From: Aquimarina sp. BL5
Lineage (GTDB): Bacteria > Bacteroidota > Bacteroidia > Flavobacteriales > Flavobacteriaceae
NCBI RefSeq assembly: GCF_003443675.1
Contig: NZ_CP031963.1
Location: forward strand, 4,872,501-4,936,500
Length of the DNA: 64,000 bases
Direction of reading: 5' to 3'
Part shown: piece by piece, positions 33,292 to 43,176 of the stretch
How positions within the stretch are numbered: position 1 is the first letter of the stretch
Layout of the letters: every line of letters starts with the position of its first letter
Made by a program: the position numbers and the translations under genes
Notes under the pieces: generated by a model
Databases searched by the model: none
The model's input: only the letters and a program-made list of their open reading frames with translations
What the model was told of the DNA's origin: nothing

Positions 33292-34473
33292 ATGAGTCAA
33301 GAAGTAAGTAAACGCTACGCTCAGCGTGGGGTTTCGGCATCAAAAGAAGATGTTCATAGTGCTATCAAGAATATAGATAAAGGTCTTTTTCCAAAGGCAT
33401 TTTGTAAAATAGTCCCAGATCATCTTACAGGTGATGAAGATTATTGTTTGATTATGCATGCAGATGGTGCTGGTACTAAATCTTCTCTGGCATATATGTA
33501 TTGGAAAGAAACAGGAGATGTTTCTGTGTGGAAAGGTATTGCTCAGGATGCATTAATAATGAATATAGATGACTTATTATGTATTGGAGCAACTGATAAT
33601 ATAATGCTTTCATCTACCATAGGTAGAAACAAAAATCTAATTCCTGGAGAAGTAATTTCTGCCATTATTAATGGAACCGAAGAATTACTAGAAGAGTTAA
33701 AAAGTTTTGGAGTTACGATTCATTCTACAGGAGGCGAGACTGCAGATGTGGGGGATTTAGTAAGAACAATTATCGTCGATTCTACAGTAACGGCGCGTAT
33801 GAAACGTAGCGATGTTATTGATAATGCGAATATAAAAGAAGGAGATGTAATTGTTGGCTTAGCTTCTTTTGGTCAGGCAACATATGAAAAAGAATATAAT
33901 GGCGGTATGGGAAGTAATGGTCTTACCTCTGCTCGTCACGATGTGTTTCATAAAGTTCTGGCAGAGAAATACCCAGAAAGTTTTGATGCTGCCGTACCTT
34001 CTGATCTTGTCTATTCCGGAAAAACCAATCTTACAGACGAGGTGAAGAACGCTCCAATTGATGCAGGAAAATTGGTATTGTCACCAACAAGAACCTATGC
34101 GCCAATAATAAAAAAGATCTTATCTAAGTTTGATAGCGAAACTATTCACGGAATGGTTCATTGTAGTGGAGGAGCGCAAACTAAGATTTTACATTTTGTA
34201 GATAACTTGCATATCATTAAAGATAATTTATTCGAGGTTCCTCCTTTATTTCAATTGATACAAGAAAACTCAGGTACGGATTGGAAAGAAATGTATCAAG
34301 TTTTTAATATGGGGCATAGAATGGAGCTATATGTCTCTCCAGAGATTGCAGATGGGATTATTTCGATTTCTAAAAGTTTTGATGTAGATGCTAAAATTGT
34401 TGGTCGTGTAGAAAGTGCAGATAAAAAGAAACTTACGATCAATAGTGAATTTGGGACATATACGTATAATTAG
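33292..34473 (+). CDS. purM: AIR synthase / PurM-family enzyme
   Basis: 393 residues, longer than the ~345 of E. coli PurM, as is usual in Bacteroidota. PurM closes FGAM to AIR with ATP (purine synthesis step 5). Visible motifs: MHADGAGTKSSLAYMYW (the ATP/substrate loop), AQDALIMNIDDLLCIGA, STGGETADVGDLVRTI and GLASFGQATYEKEYNGGMGS. Its stop overlaps the convergent msrA stop by four bases. Confidence 0.93.
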   Translation: MSQEVSKRYAQRGVSASKEDVHSAIKNIDKGLFPKAFCKIVPDHLTGDEDYCLIMHADGAGTKSSLAYMYWKETGDVSVWKGIAQDALIMNIDDLLCIGATDNIMLSSTIGRNKNLIPGEVISAIINGTEELLEELKSFGVTIHSTGGETADVGDLVRTIIVDSTVTARMKRSDVIDNANIKEGDVIVGLASFGQATYEKEYNGGMGSNGLTSARHDVFHKVLAEKYPESFDAAVPSDLVYSGKTNLTDEVKNAPIDAGKLVLSPTRTYAPIIKKILSKFDSETIHGMVHCSGGAQTKILHFVDNLHIIKDNLFEVPPLFQLIQENSGTDWKEMYQVFNMGHRMELYVSPEIADGIISISKSFDVDAKIVGRVESADKKKLTINSEFGTYTYN

Positions 34474-34958
34474 AAATTTGTTTTTTCATTATATTTTTTT
34501 CTAAGTAAGTCAAGCTTAGGGTGTATATATCGCTTACAAAATGGTTTCTCAGGATTTTTTTTGTAATAATCTAAAAGCTCGGGTCTTGACAGTTTGAATT
34601 TATCTAATTTCAAAACCTGCGTAATTACTTTGTTTTCAAAGTCTTCATTTAGTTCATTTATAAAAGTTTCGATAACAAGTTTTTGGTTCTCATGAGCATA
34701 GTAGACAGCGCTACGATATTTTTCTCTAAAACTATGATCAGAAGTACTTTTGTGAGTATGTAAATGAATCTTAATCAAGTCTTTTAACTTAATGATGTTG
34801 GGATTATAAGATACAAGTACAGCTTCAGAAAAAGAATTATTTTTTTCAGTGCTAGAAATATAACCTTGTTTTACCAAAGTCACCCCTTTTAAAGATTGGA
34901 AAACTGCCTCTGTGCACCAGTGACACCCTCCACCTAAACCAATTTGTGAATTATTCAT
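34470..34958 (-). CDS. msrA: Peptide-methionine (S)-S-oxide reductase MsrA
   Basis: 162 residues from the ATG at 34958 (MNNSQIGLGGGCHWCTEAVF). An in-frame TTG at 34976 would extend it but is unneeded. The active-site motif is G-G-C-H-W-C (usually GCFWC), so both the catalytic Cys and the downstream Cys are present. YYKKNPEKPFCKRYIHPKL matches the C-terminal region of the family, with a Cys that could act as resolving residue. It repairs oxidised methionine. Convergent with purM. Confidence 0.9.
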   Translation of the reverse strand: MNNSQIGLGGGCHWCTEAVFQSLKGVTLVKQGYISSTEKNNSFSEAVLVSYNPNIIKLKDLIKIHLHTHKSTSDHSFREKYRSAVYYAHENQKLVIETFINELNEDFENKVITQVLKLDKFKLSRPELLDYYKKNPEKPFCKRYIHPKLDLLRKKYNEKTNF

Positions 34959-35007
34959 TATATATAAAAGTCGCAAATTATTATAAATCCTTATGTTTTA
35001 TTTCGAA

Positions 35008-35182
35008 AACCTGAAAAATAATTTTTGATAATTTTTCGGACTCTCGATCTATATAATTAACGTGAGTTCGATATAAGGAAGCCTCGTCAGTTTGAGTGTC
35101 CGCCTGGGGCGGATGTATCGAAAACAAGAGGTTTTCGTCATAAAGCCTAATTTCGATACCCTCCACAGGCGGGCAAGCTAAT
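35008..35182. repeat. GC-richer palindromic intergenic element (candidate dispersed repeat)
   Basis: This stretch is GC-richer than its surroundings. It has a perfect 9-bp inverted repeat GTATCGAAA (35115-35123) / TTTCGATAC (35151-35159), a small perfect hairpin CCGCC-TGG-GGCGG (35100-35112), and CCTCCACAGGCGGGC after it. The nested dyads suggest a mobile or REP-like noncoding element, not a gene. The weak 61-codon GTG-started ORF (34981-35166, minus) runs across it and is rejected. It occurs only once in this window. Confidence 0.45.
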
Positions 35183-35281
35183 TTTTCTCCATTTCATAAT
35201 GAAAAACCATTCAATTTGACTGCTTTATATAGGTTTAAGTTATAACGAATTCGTGTTAATTATTAATTGATAAGGATGTGT

Positions 35282-35479
35282 TTATGATCCTAGTTCATCA
35301 TTAAATTTAACCGTTTTGGTTTCTGTATCTTCTTCTTTTGTTTCTGTAAGTTCTATAGCGTTATCATCGTTAAATTTTCCTTCTTTTTTCTGAAAGAAAA
35401 TCGGAACCGGAATCATAGCAACCATAACAATAAACATAAGTAAGACGATACGTCTTAGTATTTTTTTAAATCTTTTCAT
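35282..35479 (-). CDS. Small single-span membrane protein
   Basis: 65 residues: basic start MKRFKKILRRIV, one transmembrane helix (VLLMFIVMVAMIPVPIFF, about 12-29), then a Glu/Asp/Thr/Lys-rich tail ending KFNDELGS. Family unknown; the positive-inside pattern and clear ATG support a real gene. It lies 85 bases downstream of the next minus-strand gene. Confidence 0.65.
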   Translation of the reverse strand: MKRFKKILRRIVLLMFIVMVAMIPVPIFFQKKEGKFNDDNAIELTETKEEDTETKTVKFNDELGS

Positions 35480-35564
35480 TTTTGGTAATAGTATAAGCTA
35501 CTATCTGTTATGATAGCAGTGTTTAGACGTTTTTAAAATTGGCTAAAAAGCCAAGAATGAGGTG

Positions 35565-35936
35565 TTATACTAAATGAAAAGAATCTTCTTCAGCAATGTA
35601 GTTGTTACTTCTAATAAGAAATACTTTATGTATTATTGTTAAAGAGATAGTACTATTAAACTCTTTCGTCTTAACCAAAGATATCGTAGTGTGATGTTTT
35701 GATAGTTGTTTAAGGTAAGTGTGATAAAGGTTGAAATATTCATTAACCTTTATAGCATTTGCATATGATAATGTCTTGTCACAACTTTTTTCATTAGAAA
35801 TTACTAATTCAATTGTGGTTTGATTAACAATTGGTGGAGTATAATTAGTATATCCTCCAATACCGAGAAAAAGTAGAAGCGTAATGAACCAGCTTGAAAT
35901 CAGGTTATTATTATATGTGCGCTTATGATTTAACAT
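35565..35936 (-). CDS. Hypothetical protein with N-terminal membrane segment
   Basis: 123 residues with a signal-anchor (SSWFITLLLFLGIGGYTNY, 15-33) and a polar C-terminus rich in Asn, Thr, His and Ser. No family recognised. The ATG is at 35936, 122 bases from the divergent prfA start, so it could be a real small exported protein. Confidence is limited by the lack of any motif. Confidence 0.5.
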   Translation of the reverse strand: MLNHKRTYNNNLISSWFITLLLFLGIGGYTNYTPPIVNQTTIELVISNEKSCDKTLSYANAIKVNEYFNLYHTYLKQLSKHHTTISLVKTKEFNSTISLTIIHKVFLIRSNNYIAEEDSFHLV

Positions 35937-36021
35937 TTAAGTTGTAAAAATACAATTTTTTGGGTTACATCATACCCCTAGAGAATATTAAAAGGCAATG
36001 TGACCTTTGAACAAAAAAGCG

Positions 36022-36029
36022 TACTTTTG
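36022..36029 (+). promoter_or_regulatory. -7 promoter element of prfA
   Basis: TACTTTTG matches TAnnTTTG and sits 29 bases before the prfA ATG. It overlaps the GTG at 36029, which supports the downstream ATG as the real start. Confidence 0.5.
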
Positions 36030-36058
36030 TGAATTCCAAGCACAGGATAGATAGAATT

Positions 36059-37135
36059 ATGATTGATAAATTAAATATTGTAAAGCAACGATTTGATGAG
36101 GTGACGGATCTTATTATCCAACCAGATGTTATTTCTGATAGAAAAAGATATGTGCAGCTCAATAAAGAATATAAAGATCTTAAGGCATTGATGGATGTAA
36201 GAGATCACTATATTGAGTTGACTAATAATAAGAAAGAAGCAGAAGAAATCATTGATGATGGCAGTGATGCGGAAATGGTCGAGATGGCTAAAATGCAGTT
36301 AGAAGAAGCCAAAGAAAAATTACCAGCTTTAGAAGAAAAAATAAGGTATATGTTAGTGCCTAAAGATCCAGAAGATGCTAAAAACTGTGTGGTAGAGATT
36401 CGTGCCGGAGCAGGTGGAGATGAAGCAAGTATTTTTGCGGGAGATTTATTTAGGATGTATACTAAATATTGCGAAGGTAAAGGCTGGAGTGTTAGTGTAG
36501 TTGATCTTAGCGAAGGAACTAGTGGTGGTTATAAAGAAATTATATTAGAAGTTAATGGGGAAGATGCTTACGGAACTATGAAATTCGAAGCTGGAGTACA
36601 TCGTGTGCAACGTGTGCCTCAGACAGAAACACAAGGACGTGTTCATACAAGTGCTGCTACCGTAATGGTATTGCCAGAAGCTGAAGAGTTTGACGTAGAA
36701 CTGGATATGGCAGAAGTTAGAATTGAAAGAACTACTTCCACAGGTCCTGGAGGACAATCGGTAAATACTACATATTCTGCAATTAAATTACATCATGAGC
36801 CAACAGGTATGATTGTGAGTTGTCAGGATCAGAAATCATCCCATAAAAACTTAGAAAAAGCTTTAAAGGTATTACGTTCTAGGTTATATGAGATAGAGTT
36901 GGCTAAAAAACAAGCAGCTGATTCAGAGAAACGAAAGAGTATGGTATCTTCTGGCGATAGATCTGCAAAAATTAGAACCTATAATTATCCTCAAGGACGT
37001 GTAACTGATCATCGTATCGGATTAACCTTATATGATCTTGGTAATATTATTAATGGAGATATTCAAAAAATTATAGACGAACTTCAGTTGGTGGAAAATA
37101 CAGAGAAGTTAAAAGAGTCTAACGAAGTTTTTTAG
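36059..37135 (+). CDS. prfA: Peptide chain release factor 1
   Basis: 358 residues from ATG 36059 ([15 protein letters not shown]). Recognises UAA/UAG and releases the chain. The catalytic motif is in [20 protein letters not shown] (GGQ). The codon-recognition region reads [20 protein letters not shown], with PQT at the PxT position of RF1-type factors. The C-terminus ends in an [20 protein letters not shown] segment as in the family. A terminator follows. Confidence 0.96.
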   Translation: MIDKLNIVKQRFDEVTDLIIQPDVISDRKRYVQLNKEYKDLKALMDVRDHYIELTNNKKEAEEIIDDGSDAEMVEMAKMQLEEAKEKLPALEEKIRYMLVPKDPEDAKNCVVEIRAGAGGDEASIFAGDLFRMYTKYCEGKGWSVSVVDLSEGTSGGYKEIILEVNGEDAYGTMKFEAGVHRVQRVPQTETQGRVHTSAATVMVLPEAEEFDVELDMAEVRIERTTSTGPGGQSVNTTYSAIKLHHEPTGMIVSCQDQKSSHKNLEKALKVLRSRLYEIELAKKQAADSEKRKSMVSSGDRSAKIRTYNYPQGRVTDHRIGLTLYDLGNIINGDIQKIIDELQLVENTEKLKESNEVF

Positions 37136-37154
37136 GTGTAATATAAACCTACAA

Positions 37155-37198
37155 AAAACAGAGACCAGTAGCTTTAGTTACTGGTCTCTGTTTTTTTA
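37155..37198 (+). terminator. prfA terminator
   Basis: Strong hairpin with arms of about 13 bases (CAGAGACCAGTA and its complement, 37159-37190), a short loop, and T7 directly after. Confidence 0.92.
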
Positions 37199-37421
37199 TT
37201 GTTAATAAATTTTACAGAATCAAAAGTTTTTTCGTTTTTAAAAATATTTTAAAAAAATCCTATTGCTGTAAAAAATAAATAAACTGTTTTTTTGTAAAGG
37301 ATTGATTTATTATCTAAAGGTGCATGATTTAGGGTTTTTCTGTATTCTCTTTAGATTTTTTTGATGATAAACGGGAATAAATTAAAGGAGCCTACAGAAG
37401 TTTTATATCTGTTTAATAAAA

Positions 37422-37463
37422 CTAAAAAAGAGGGTAAATTCTCAAATTTACCCTCTTTTTTTA
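37422..37463 (-). terminator. Terminator of the folE-cysS-yidD-lgt operon
   Basis: Stem AGAGGGTAAATT/AATTTACCCTCT with loop CTCA, flanked by A6 and T8, so it works in both directions. It lies just downstream of lgt on the minus strand. Between the two terminators (37199-37421) no gene is seen. Confidence 0.88.
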
Positions 37464-37479
37464 ACTCTTATTGAGTTTG

Positions 37480-38430
37480 TTATTTCAGTGTATATGATTT
37501 AGGATCTTCTGGAATTTTTTTAGCTCTAACTACAAAATATAAACCAACAAGGATAAATGGGATACTTAACCATTGACCGGTAGACAATGCATCTCCTAAA
37601 GCATCTTCAAAACCACCTTGACTCTTTTTAACATTTTCTACAATAAAACGAACAATAAATATCAGCATCAAATACATTCCGAAAAGAAAACCTCTGTTGT
37701 TTCTTTTGTCTGTTTTCCAATAAAATAGCCAAAGTATTAGAGATACAAAGATATATCCAAATGCTTCATAGAGTTGAGCAGGATGACGATATGGAATTGC
37801 TTCTAATAGGTTAGAGAACTGCGTATCATTGACTACAGCGGAATATGCTTCATTTACATTTTTGATTCCGGTTTCCCTAATTACTTCAGCTTTGCGCAAG
37901 CCATCTCTGATGAACTTTACTCCAAAAGCTGAATCACCAGATGGTTCTCCTATTATTTCCGAATTAAAAAAGTTTCCTAGTCGAACAAAAATTCCTCCAA
38001 CTGCAGCAGGAATAGTAACTCTATCCATAATCCATAGTGGATGTTTCTTTAGAACGTTTTTAGAGTAGTAATACATCGCAATAATAAAAGCAATTGCTGC
38101 TCCGTGACTTGCTAACCCTCTAAATCCAATAAACTCAAACTCCGGATTGAATTTAAAAGGTAAAATGATTTCTAATAAATTATTTCTATAATAATCCCAG
38201 TCATAAAAAAAGACATGTCCTAATCTTGCACCTAATAAAGTACCTATTACTGCATAAATGAAGACAGAATCTAGTTTTTCCATAGAAATATTTTCTCGGA
38301 TATATATTTTCTTCATTAAATACCAACCTAATGAGAATGCAACTACAAACATTAGACTGTAAAAACGAATGACAAAAAAGCCAAGATCGAATCCTTCAAT
38401 GGGATTCCAAACTATTTTAGAGAATATCAT
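37480..38430 (-). CDS. lgt: Prolipoprotein diacylglyceryl transferase
   Basis: 316 residues, about seven transmembrane helices. The signature GxFxN region reads RLGNFFNSEIIGEPS, and the other conserved segment is YRHPAQLYEAFGY with the essential His and Tyr. LGARLGHVFFYDWDYY is the N-terminal conserved loop. Lgt attaches diacylglycerol to the lipobox Cys of lipoproteins, several of which are encoded in this window. Last gene of a four-gene operon. Confidence 0.95.
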   Translation of the reverse strand: MIFSKIVWNPIEGFDLGFFVIRFYSLMFVVAFSLGWYLMKKIYIRENISMEKLDSVFIYAVIGTLLGARLGHVFFYDWDYYRNNLLEIILPFKFNPEFEFIGFRGLASHGAAIAFIIAMYYYSKNVLKKHPLWIMDRVTIPAAVGGIFVRLGNFFNSEIIGEPSGDSAFGVKFIRDGLRKAEVIRETGIKNVNEAYSAVVNDTQFSNLLEAIPYRHPAQLYEAFGYIFVSLILWLFYWKTDKRNNRGFLFGMYLMLIFIVRFIVENVKKSQGGFEDALGDALSTGQWLSIPFILVGLYFVVRAKKIPEDPKSYTLK

Positions 38431-38524
38431 GTGGAAATCTGTTTTTCAAGGGTAAATATAGGTATTTAATTAAATTCGAAATTACAAATAGAATAATAAT
38501 GAGTTAAAGTGTTATTTGGATGAG

Positions 38525-38788
38525 TTAACTTTCTTTTTCTTCGTTAGTATTCGGAACAGGGTCATAACCACTACCTCCCCAAGGATGGCAGCTAAAAATT
38601 CGTTTTATGGCAAGTTTTCCTCCTTTGAGAAGTCCATGTTTTTGTAATGCTTCTACAGTATAGTGAGAACAAGTAGGTTGGTATCGACACGTAGCCGGAG
38701 TTAAAGGTGAAATTAAATTTTGGTATAATTTCACCAATCCTACAAACGGCATAATCAAAATCCTTTTTAATGTTAATTTTGAAGCCAA
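38525..38788 (-). CDS. yidD: Membrane protein insertion efficiency factor YidD
   Basis: 87 residues in the longest form, from a TTG at 38788, 9 bases after the cysS stop. An internal ATG at 38752 ([15 protein letters not shown]) would give 75 residues, closer to the usual family length; the sequence does not decide. Core motif [20 protein letters not shown] followed by [18 protein letters not shown] is diagnostic. It helps YidC insert inner-membrane proteins. Confidence 0.93.
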   Translation of the reverse strand: MASKLTLKRILIMPFVGLVKLYQNLISPLTPATCRYQPTCSHYTVEALQKHGLLKGGKLAIKRIFSCHPWGGSGYDPVPNTNEEKES

Positions 38789-38797
38789 ACTATGATA

Positions 38798-40294
38798 TTA
38801 ATTGAGAGTAAAGCTTGTGCCTTCACGTCCGTCTTTTAATTGAATCCCCATAGCAAGTAGCTCATCTCTGATCTTATCGCTAGTAGCAAAATCTTTATTA
38901 GCTCTGGCTTCTGCTCTTAACTGAATTAATAATTCAACAGTGCCGGAAAGCTTATCGCTAATATCCGAAGAAGCCTCGTTTATATTTACTAATCCCAAAA
39001 CGTCAAAAACGAATTCATTCATAGTTTTTTGAATGAGCTTATAATCTACTTCAGAAATAGTAGCTTTGTCTTCTTTAACAGAATTGATGAATTTAACAGC
39101 TTCAAATAACTTTGCGATTAATATAGGACTGTTAAAATCGTCATTCATTGCTTCATAACATTCTTTAATCCAATTTTCAATATTAAATCCTTCTGTAGTT
39201 TTGCCAGCTTTTATATTTTCTAAAGTTGCTAGTGATTCCATTAATCTATAGAAGCCTTTTTCTGAGGCCTCTAGTGCATCATTAGAAAAATCCAGGATAC
39301 TTCTGTAGTGTGCTTGTAGCATAAAGAATCTTGCAACCGTCGGAGCAAAAGCTTTATTTAATTTATCACTTTCTCCATTAAAAATTTCTGCCGGGGATAG
39401 GATATTACCTGTAGACTTAGACATTTTCTTACCATCCAGAGTAAGCATATTTGCATGCATCCAGTAATTAACTGGAGTCACACCACAAGCTGCTTCTCCT
39501 TGAGCAATTTCACATTCGTGATGCGGAAATTTAAGGTCCATTCCACCTCCATGAATATCAAATTTTTCACCTAAATATTTTGTACTCATTACAGTACATT
39601 CTAAATGCCATCCAGGAAACCCGTCACTCCAAGGTGAAGGCCAACGCATAATATGTTCTGGTTCTGCTTTTTTCCATAGCGCAAAATCCTGAGGATTTTT
39701 TTTATCACTTTGGGCAGTTAGTTCTCTAGTATTGGCAATCATATCCTCAAGATTACGACCGCTTAACTTTCCGTAATTATTAGTTTCGTTAAATTTCTTT
39801 ACATCAAAATAAACAGAACCATTAGCTTCATACGCAAAACCATTATCGATAATAGTTTTGATAATTTCGATTTGCTCTACAATATGACCTGTTGCTGTGG
39901 GTTCTATGCTAGGAGGTATATTATTAAACTTAGCTAAGATGTTATGGAAATCTAACGTGTAACGTTGTACAATTTCCATAGGTTCTAGCTGTTCTAATCT
40001 CGCTTTTTTGGAAACCTTATCTTCTCCTTCATCAGCGTCATTTTCCAGATGACCAGCATCTGTTATATTTCGCACATAGCGAACTTTGTACCCTAAATGT
40101 TTAAGATACCTATAAATTAAATCAAAAGAAATAAACGTACGACAATTTCCTAAATGCACATTACTATAAACGGTTGGACCACAAACATACATTCCTATAT
40201 TACCTTCTGTAATAGGAATGAACACTTCTTTTTGACTCGAAATAGAATTATAAATTTTTAGTTCCTGAGTTTTGTACAACGGAGCTACTGCCAT
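38798..40294 (-). CDS. cysS: Cysteinyl-tRNA synthetase
   Basis: 498 residues. Class I synthetase with the HIGH-equivalent [13 protein letters not shown] and the KMSKS loop [10 protein letters not shown]. Zinc ligands are likely in MYVCGPTVY, the W-H-L-E-C-T segment and [11 protein letters not shown]. The N-terminus [14 protein letters not shown] is usual. Located in the folE-cysS-yidD-lgt operon, 40 bases after folE. Confidence 0.97.
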   Translation of the reverse strand: MAVAPLYKTQELKIYNSISSQKEVFIPITEGNIGMYVCGPTVYSNVHLGNCRTFISFDLIYRYLKHLGYKVRYVRNITDAGHLENDADEGEDKVSKKARLEQLEPMEIVQRYTLDFHNILAKFNNIPPSIEPTATGHIVEQIEIIKTIIDNGFAYEANGSVYFDVKKFNETNNYGKLSGRNLEDMIANTRELTAQSDKKNPQDFALWKKAEPEHIMRWPSPWSDGFPGWHLECTVMSTKYLGEKFDIHGGGMDLKFPHHECEIAQGEAACGVTPVNYWMHANMLTLDGKKMSKSTGNILSPAEIFNGESDKLNKAFAPTVARFFMLQAHYRSILDFSNDALEASEKGFYRLMESLATLENIKAGKTTEGFNIENWIKECYEAMNDDFNSPILIAKLFEAVKFINSVKEDKATISEVDYKLIQKTMNEFVFDVLGLVNINEASSDISDKLSGTVELLIQLRAEARANKDFATSDKIRDELLAMGIQLKDGREGTSFTLN

Positions 40295-40334
40295 AATTTT
40301 GGTAAATGCTATTGATTATTGATTAAAGATAAAA

Positions 40335-41012
40335 TTAAAAAGTAGTATCTAGTTTGATATAGTCCAAAAATTCTCTTCGCACAGCTTCATCTTTGAATTT
40401 TCCGCCAAACTCACTGGTTACCGTACTACTTTCTATGTCCCGTATTCCTCTGGAATTTACACATAAATGTTTAGCGTCTATCACACAAGCAACATCTTTT
40501 GTGTTTAGAACTACCTGAAGGTCCTGTACGATTTGCATAGTTAAGCGCTCTTGTACCTGAGGACGTTTTGCATAATAATCTACAATACGATTCATTTTAG
40601 ATAACCCCACAACAGTTCCATTAGAGATATAGGCTACATGGGCACGACCAACTATTGGTAAAAGATGGTGTTCGCAAGTAGAATAAACCGTTATATTTTT
40701 TTCTACTAACATTTCACCATACTTATAGTGATTGTCAAAAGTAGAAGCATCTGGCTTTCTTTCAGGATGCAGTCCTGAGAAAATTTCGTTTACAAACATT
40801 TTTGCAACTCTCTGAGGAGTACCTTTAAGACTATCGTCGCTAAGGTCTAATCCCAAAGTTTCCATAATATGTCTAACATCATCTTTAATCAAAGCGATCT
40901 TTTCCTTATCACTTAATTTAAATGCATCTTCTCTCAGAGGAGTAGTTGCGCTAGTAGCTACATGATTATCACCTAACGCTTCAATAGCTTCAAGGGCCTT
41001 GTCTATCTTCAA
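40335..41012 (-). CDS. folE: GTP cyclohydrolase I
   Basis: 225 residues. Converts GTP to dihydroneopterin triphosphate (folate pathway). Zinc and active-site motifs: VYSTCEHHLLPIVGRAHVAY (Cys, two His) and CVIDAKHLCVNSRGI (Cys and His), plus SKMNRIVDYYAKRPQVQERL. The start must be a TTG at 41012, because the next ATG would remove the first 49 residues including conserved sequence before GTPQRVAKMF. First gene of its operon. Confidence 0.95.
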   Translation of the reverse strand: MKIDKALEAIEALGDNHVATSATTPLREDAFKLSDKEKIALIKDDVRHIMETLGLDLSDDSLKGTPQRVAKMFVNEIFSGLHPERKPDASTFDNHYKYGEMLVEKNITVYSTCEHHLLPIVGRAHVAYISNGTVVGLSKMNRIVDYYAKRPQVQERLTMQIVQDLQVVLNTKDVACVIDAKHLCVNSRGIRDIESSTVTSEFGGKFKDEAVRREFLDYIKLDTTF

Positions 41013-41381
41013 AAGTTTAAAATTTTATTATTACAAAATATAAAAGAATTACAAAAAAACACCTGAATACGATTTACGATGTAAAATGTGTTCTCTCTTT
41101 AAAATTGAAATAATATTTCACTAGGATATATAACCTCAACTCATTCTTTTTTTAATTCCCTACAATGTCTTCGTTGAAAATTACGATTAAATCCTTACAA
41201 AATATTGAATTCTCGTAAAATCAACGACAAACGGGCTGCAAAGATACGATTTTGTCTTTTTACTTAGTGAAAGCTATGTTAACAATTATAAATAATATGA
41301 TTGCGATTGAAGCACTATATTTTAAAATTTGTAAATTTAATTCCTACATAAGAAAATGAACTAACCTACGTTATACTATAT
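41013..41381. other. Intergenic region between divergent folE and T9SS genes
   Basis: 369 bases, AT-rich, stops in all frames, no gene or clear hairpin. It must contain both promoters. A run TTTTAAAATTTGTAAATTTAA near 41320-41340 carries possible -7-like elements but nothing decisive. Confidence 0.4.
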
Positions 41382-42926
41382 ATGACAAAATTACTACCTC
41401 AAATCTTATTATTGTTTGTGCTGCTTTTTTTTGCTAGCACGCAATCTCACGCTCAAGGTCAGATAGGTTTTGATAGAGCCTGTACCACAGTAGAACCCTT
41501 TTGTTCAGATAGTTCTTTTGAGCTTACTTTTGATAATATTCCACTAGGAACCGAGCAAGTTTTGGGTGAAGTAGGCTGCCTGAATACTACTCCTAATCCG
41601 TTTTGGCGTTTTATCCTCATTGATCAACCAGGGGAATTAGTTTTTGAGACTCGTAATTGGATGGATACGGATGGAGATGGAAGGTTAGATCGTAATGAAC
41701 GACAACTTGATGTCGATTTTATTGTTTGGGGACCGTTTCCTACTTCTTTTATTTTGGACTGTGAAGATCAATTGTCTAGGGGATGTGATCGTAATGGGGA
41801 TGGAGAAAATATTCGTCCTGCGGAATGTGCGAATAATGTTGATGAACCTGATTTTTATATTAATGATGAGGATAATACTAATATCGTAGATTGTAGCTAT
41901 GCTAGGATGTCAGAAGACAATTTTATTGAAACTTTTACAATACCTGATGCTCAAACAGGAGAGTTTTATATTATTTTAATTACCAATTTTGCAGATGAGC
42001 CCGGAGTCATTCAGTTAGAACAGATAAATCTTGGAGAAGATGGTGCTGGAACTACAGATTGCAGCGTGTTAGAACCAGGAATTCCTCAGGATAGAATTGC
42101 TGTGTGCGGTGCAAGCGAATTTCCGGTTATCGTTGAGGGAAGGTTTCCTCGAGTAGAAGGGCCGCCCGAAATCCCTGCTGCGGTAGCATTTGAGTGGTTT
42201 GTTTTAAATCCTGTAACTGGAAATTTTGATCCTACTGGTGTAGAAACACCTTTTTATCCAGTGCCAGATAGTGGGACATATCAATTGAGAGGGTATAGTG
42301 ATGTAGTTGGAGGTAATGAGGTAGGTAGGGACGAAGTTGTGGTTCTTGATATCTCTGCTTCGGTCATAAGCGTAGGGTATAGTATAGAAGAAGAATCTTT
42401 TTCTGTAAGTTATACTTTAACTGCAGAAGTGCTGTCAACTCCAGAGGCGGAAGCTGGTGGATTTACTGATTTTGAATATCGATTAGATCGCGATGTTAAT
42501 ATGGATGGAAATTTTGTAGAATATAGGGATTTTCAGTCTTCACCAGTTTTCGAAGGTGTTCCTGCCGGTGATTATCGAATTGTTGCTAGATATGCTAATT
42601 GTCCGGATAGTGAGAGAACATCCGTAGATATAATGATACTAGGATATCCAAGATACTTTACTCCTAATGGTGATAGTTTTCATGATACTTGGAATTTAAT
42701 TAATCCCGAGGATCAACCTATTCCCGCATTGGTTTATATATTCGATAGACATGGGAAATTATTAAAACAATTGAATCCAACTGGGCCTGGATGGGATGGA
42801 ACTTATAATGGAAATTTAATGCCTTCCTCACAATATTGGTTTAGGGTAGAATTTAATGAACAAGCCAACCGTGATCTTGATAGAAGGAGAAAAGTTTTTG
42901 CAGGTAGTTTTTCTTTAATTCGATAA
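41382..42926 (+). CDS. T9SS type B sorting-domain surface protein (short paralogue)
   Basis: 514 residues. Signal peptide about 1-24 (ending SHAQG). An N-terminal domain (about 25-215) with PFCSDSSFELTFDNI, QLDVDFIVWGPF and TGEFYIILITNFADEPGVI is shared with the next gene. The C-terminus (from about residue 425, YPRYFTPNGDSFHDTWNLIN to the FAGSFSLIR end) is the gliding-motility-associated / type B T9SS signal, which sends proteins through the outer membrane and anchors or releases them. It has no long repeat section, unlike the next gene. Confidence 0.88.
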   Translation: MTKLLPQILLLFVLLFFASTQSHAQGQIGFDRACTTVEPFCSDSSFELTFDNIPLGTEQVLGEVGCLNTTPNPFWRFILIDQPGELVFETRNWMDTDGDGRLDRNERQLDVDFIVWGPFPTSFILDCEDQLSRGCDRNGDGENIRPAECANNVDEPDFYINDEDNTNIVDCSYARMSEDNFIETFTIPDAQTGEFYIILITNFADEPGVIQLEQINLGEDGAGTTDCSVLEPGIPQDRIAVCGASEFPVIVEGRFPRVEGPPEIPAAVAFEWFVLNPVTGNFDPTGVETPFYPVPDSGTYQLRGYSDVVGGNEVGRDEVVVLDISASVISVGYSIEEESFSVSYTLTAEVLSTPEAEAGGFTDFEYRLDRDVNMDGNFVEYRDFQSSPVFEGVPAGDYRIVARYANCPDSERTSVDIMILGYPRYFTPNGDSFHDTWNLINPEDQPIPALVYIFDRHGKLLKQLNPTGPGWDGTYNGNLMPSSQYWFRVEFNEQANRDLDRRRKVFAGSFSLIR

Positions 42927-43176
42927 TTTTTTAAAATAGAATTTGTTTTTTTGCCAACTGTTATAGTTTGATAATATATCTGTTTTGAGGTTTTGCTAAA
43001 AGGGAATTATCTTATTCTTCAATTGCAATGGTTTCAACTGAAAAAATCTAAAACGTAATTATTTTCAATTTTATAGTAGTATTTCTTAGGGTTTCTCTTT
43101 GTAAGATTGTTTTATATAGGAATGCTTTGAGTTTAAGAAATAATAACAGTTTTATCATTGATTTTAAAAGTTGGTA

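Noticed and set aside
34981..35166. 61-codon minus-strand ORF beginning with GTG
   Set aside because: It runs through nested palindromes and GC-richer sequence with no conserved protein feature; better explained as a noncoding repeat element.
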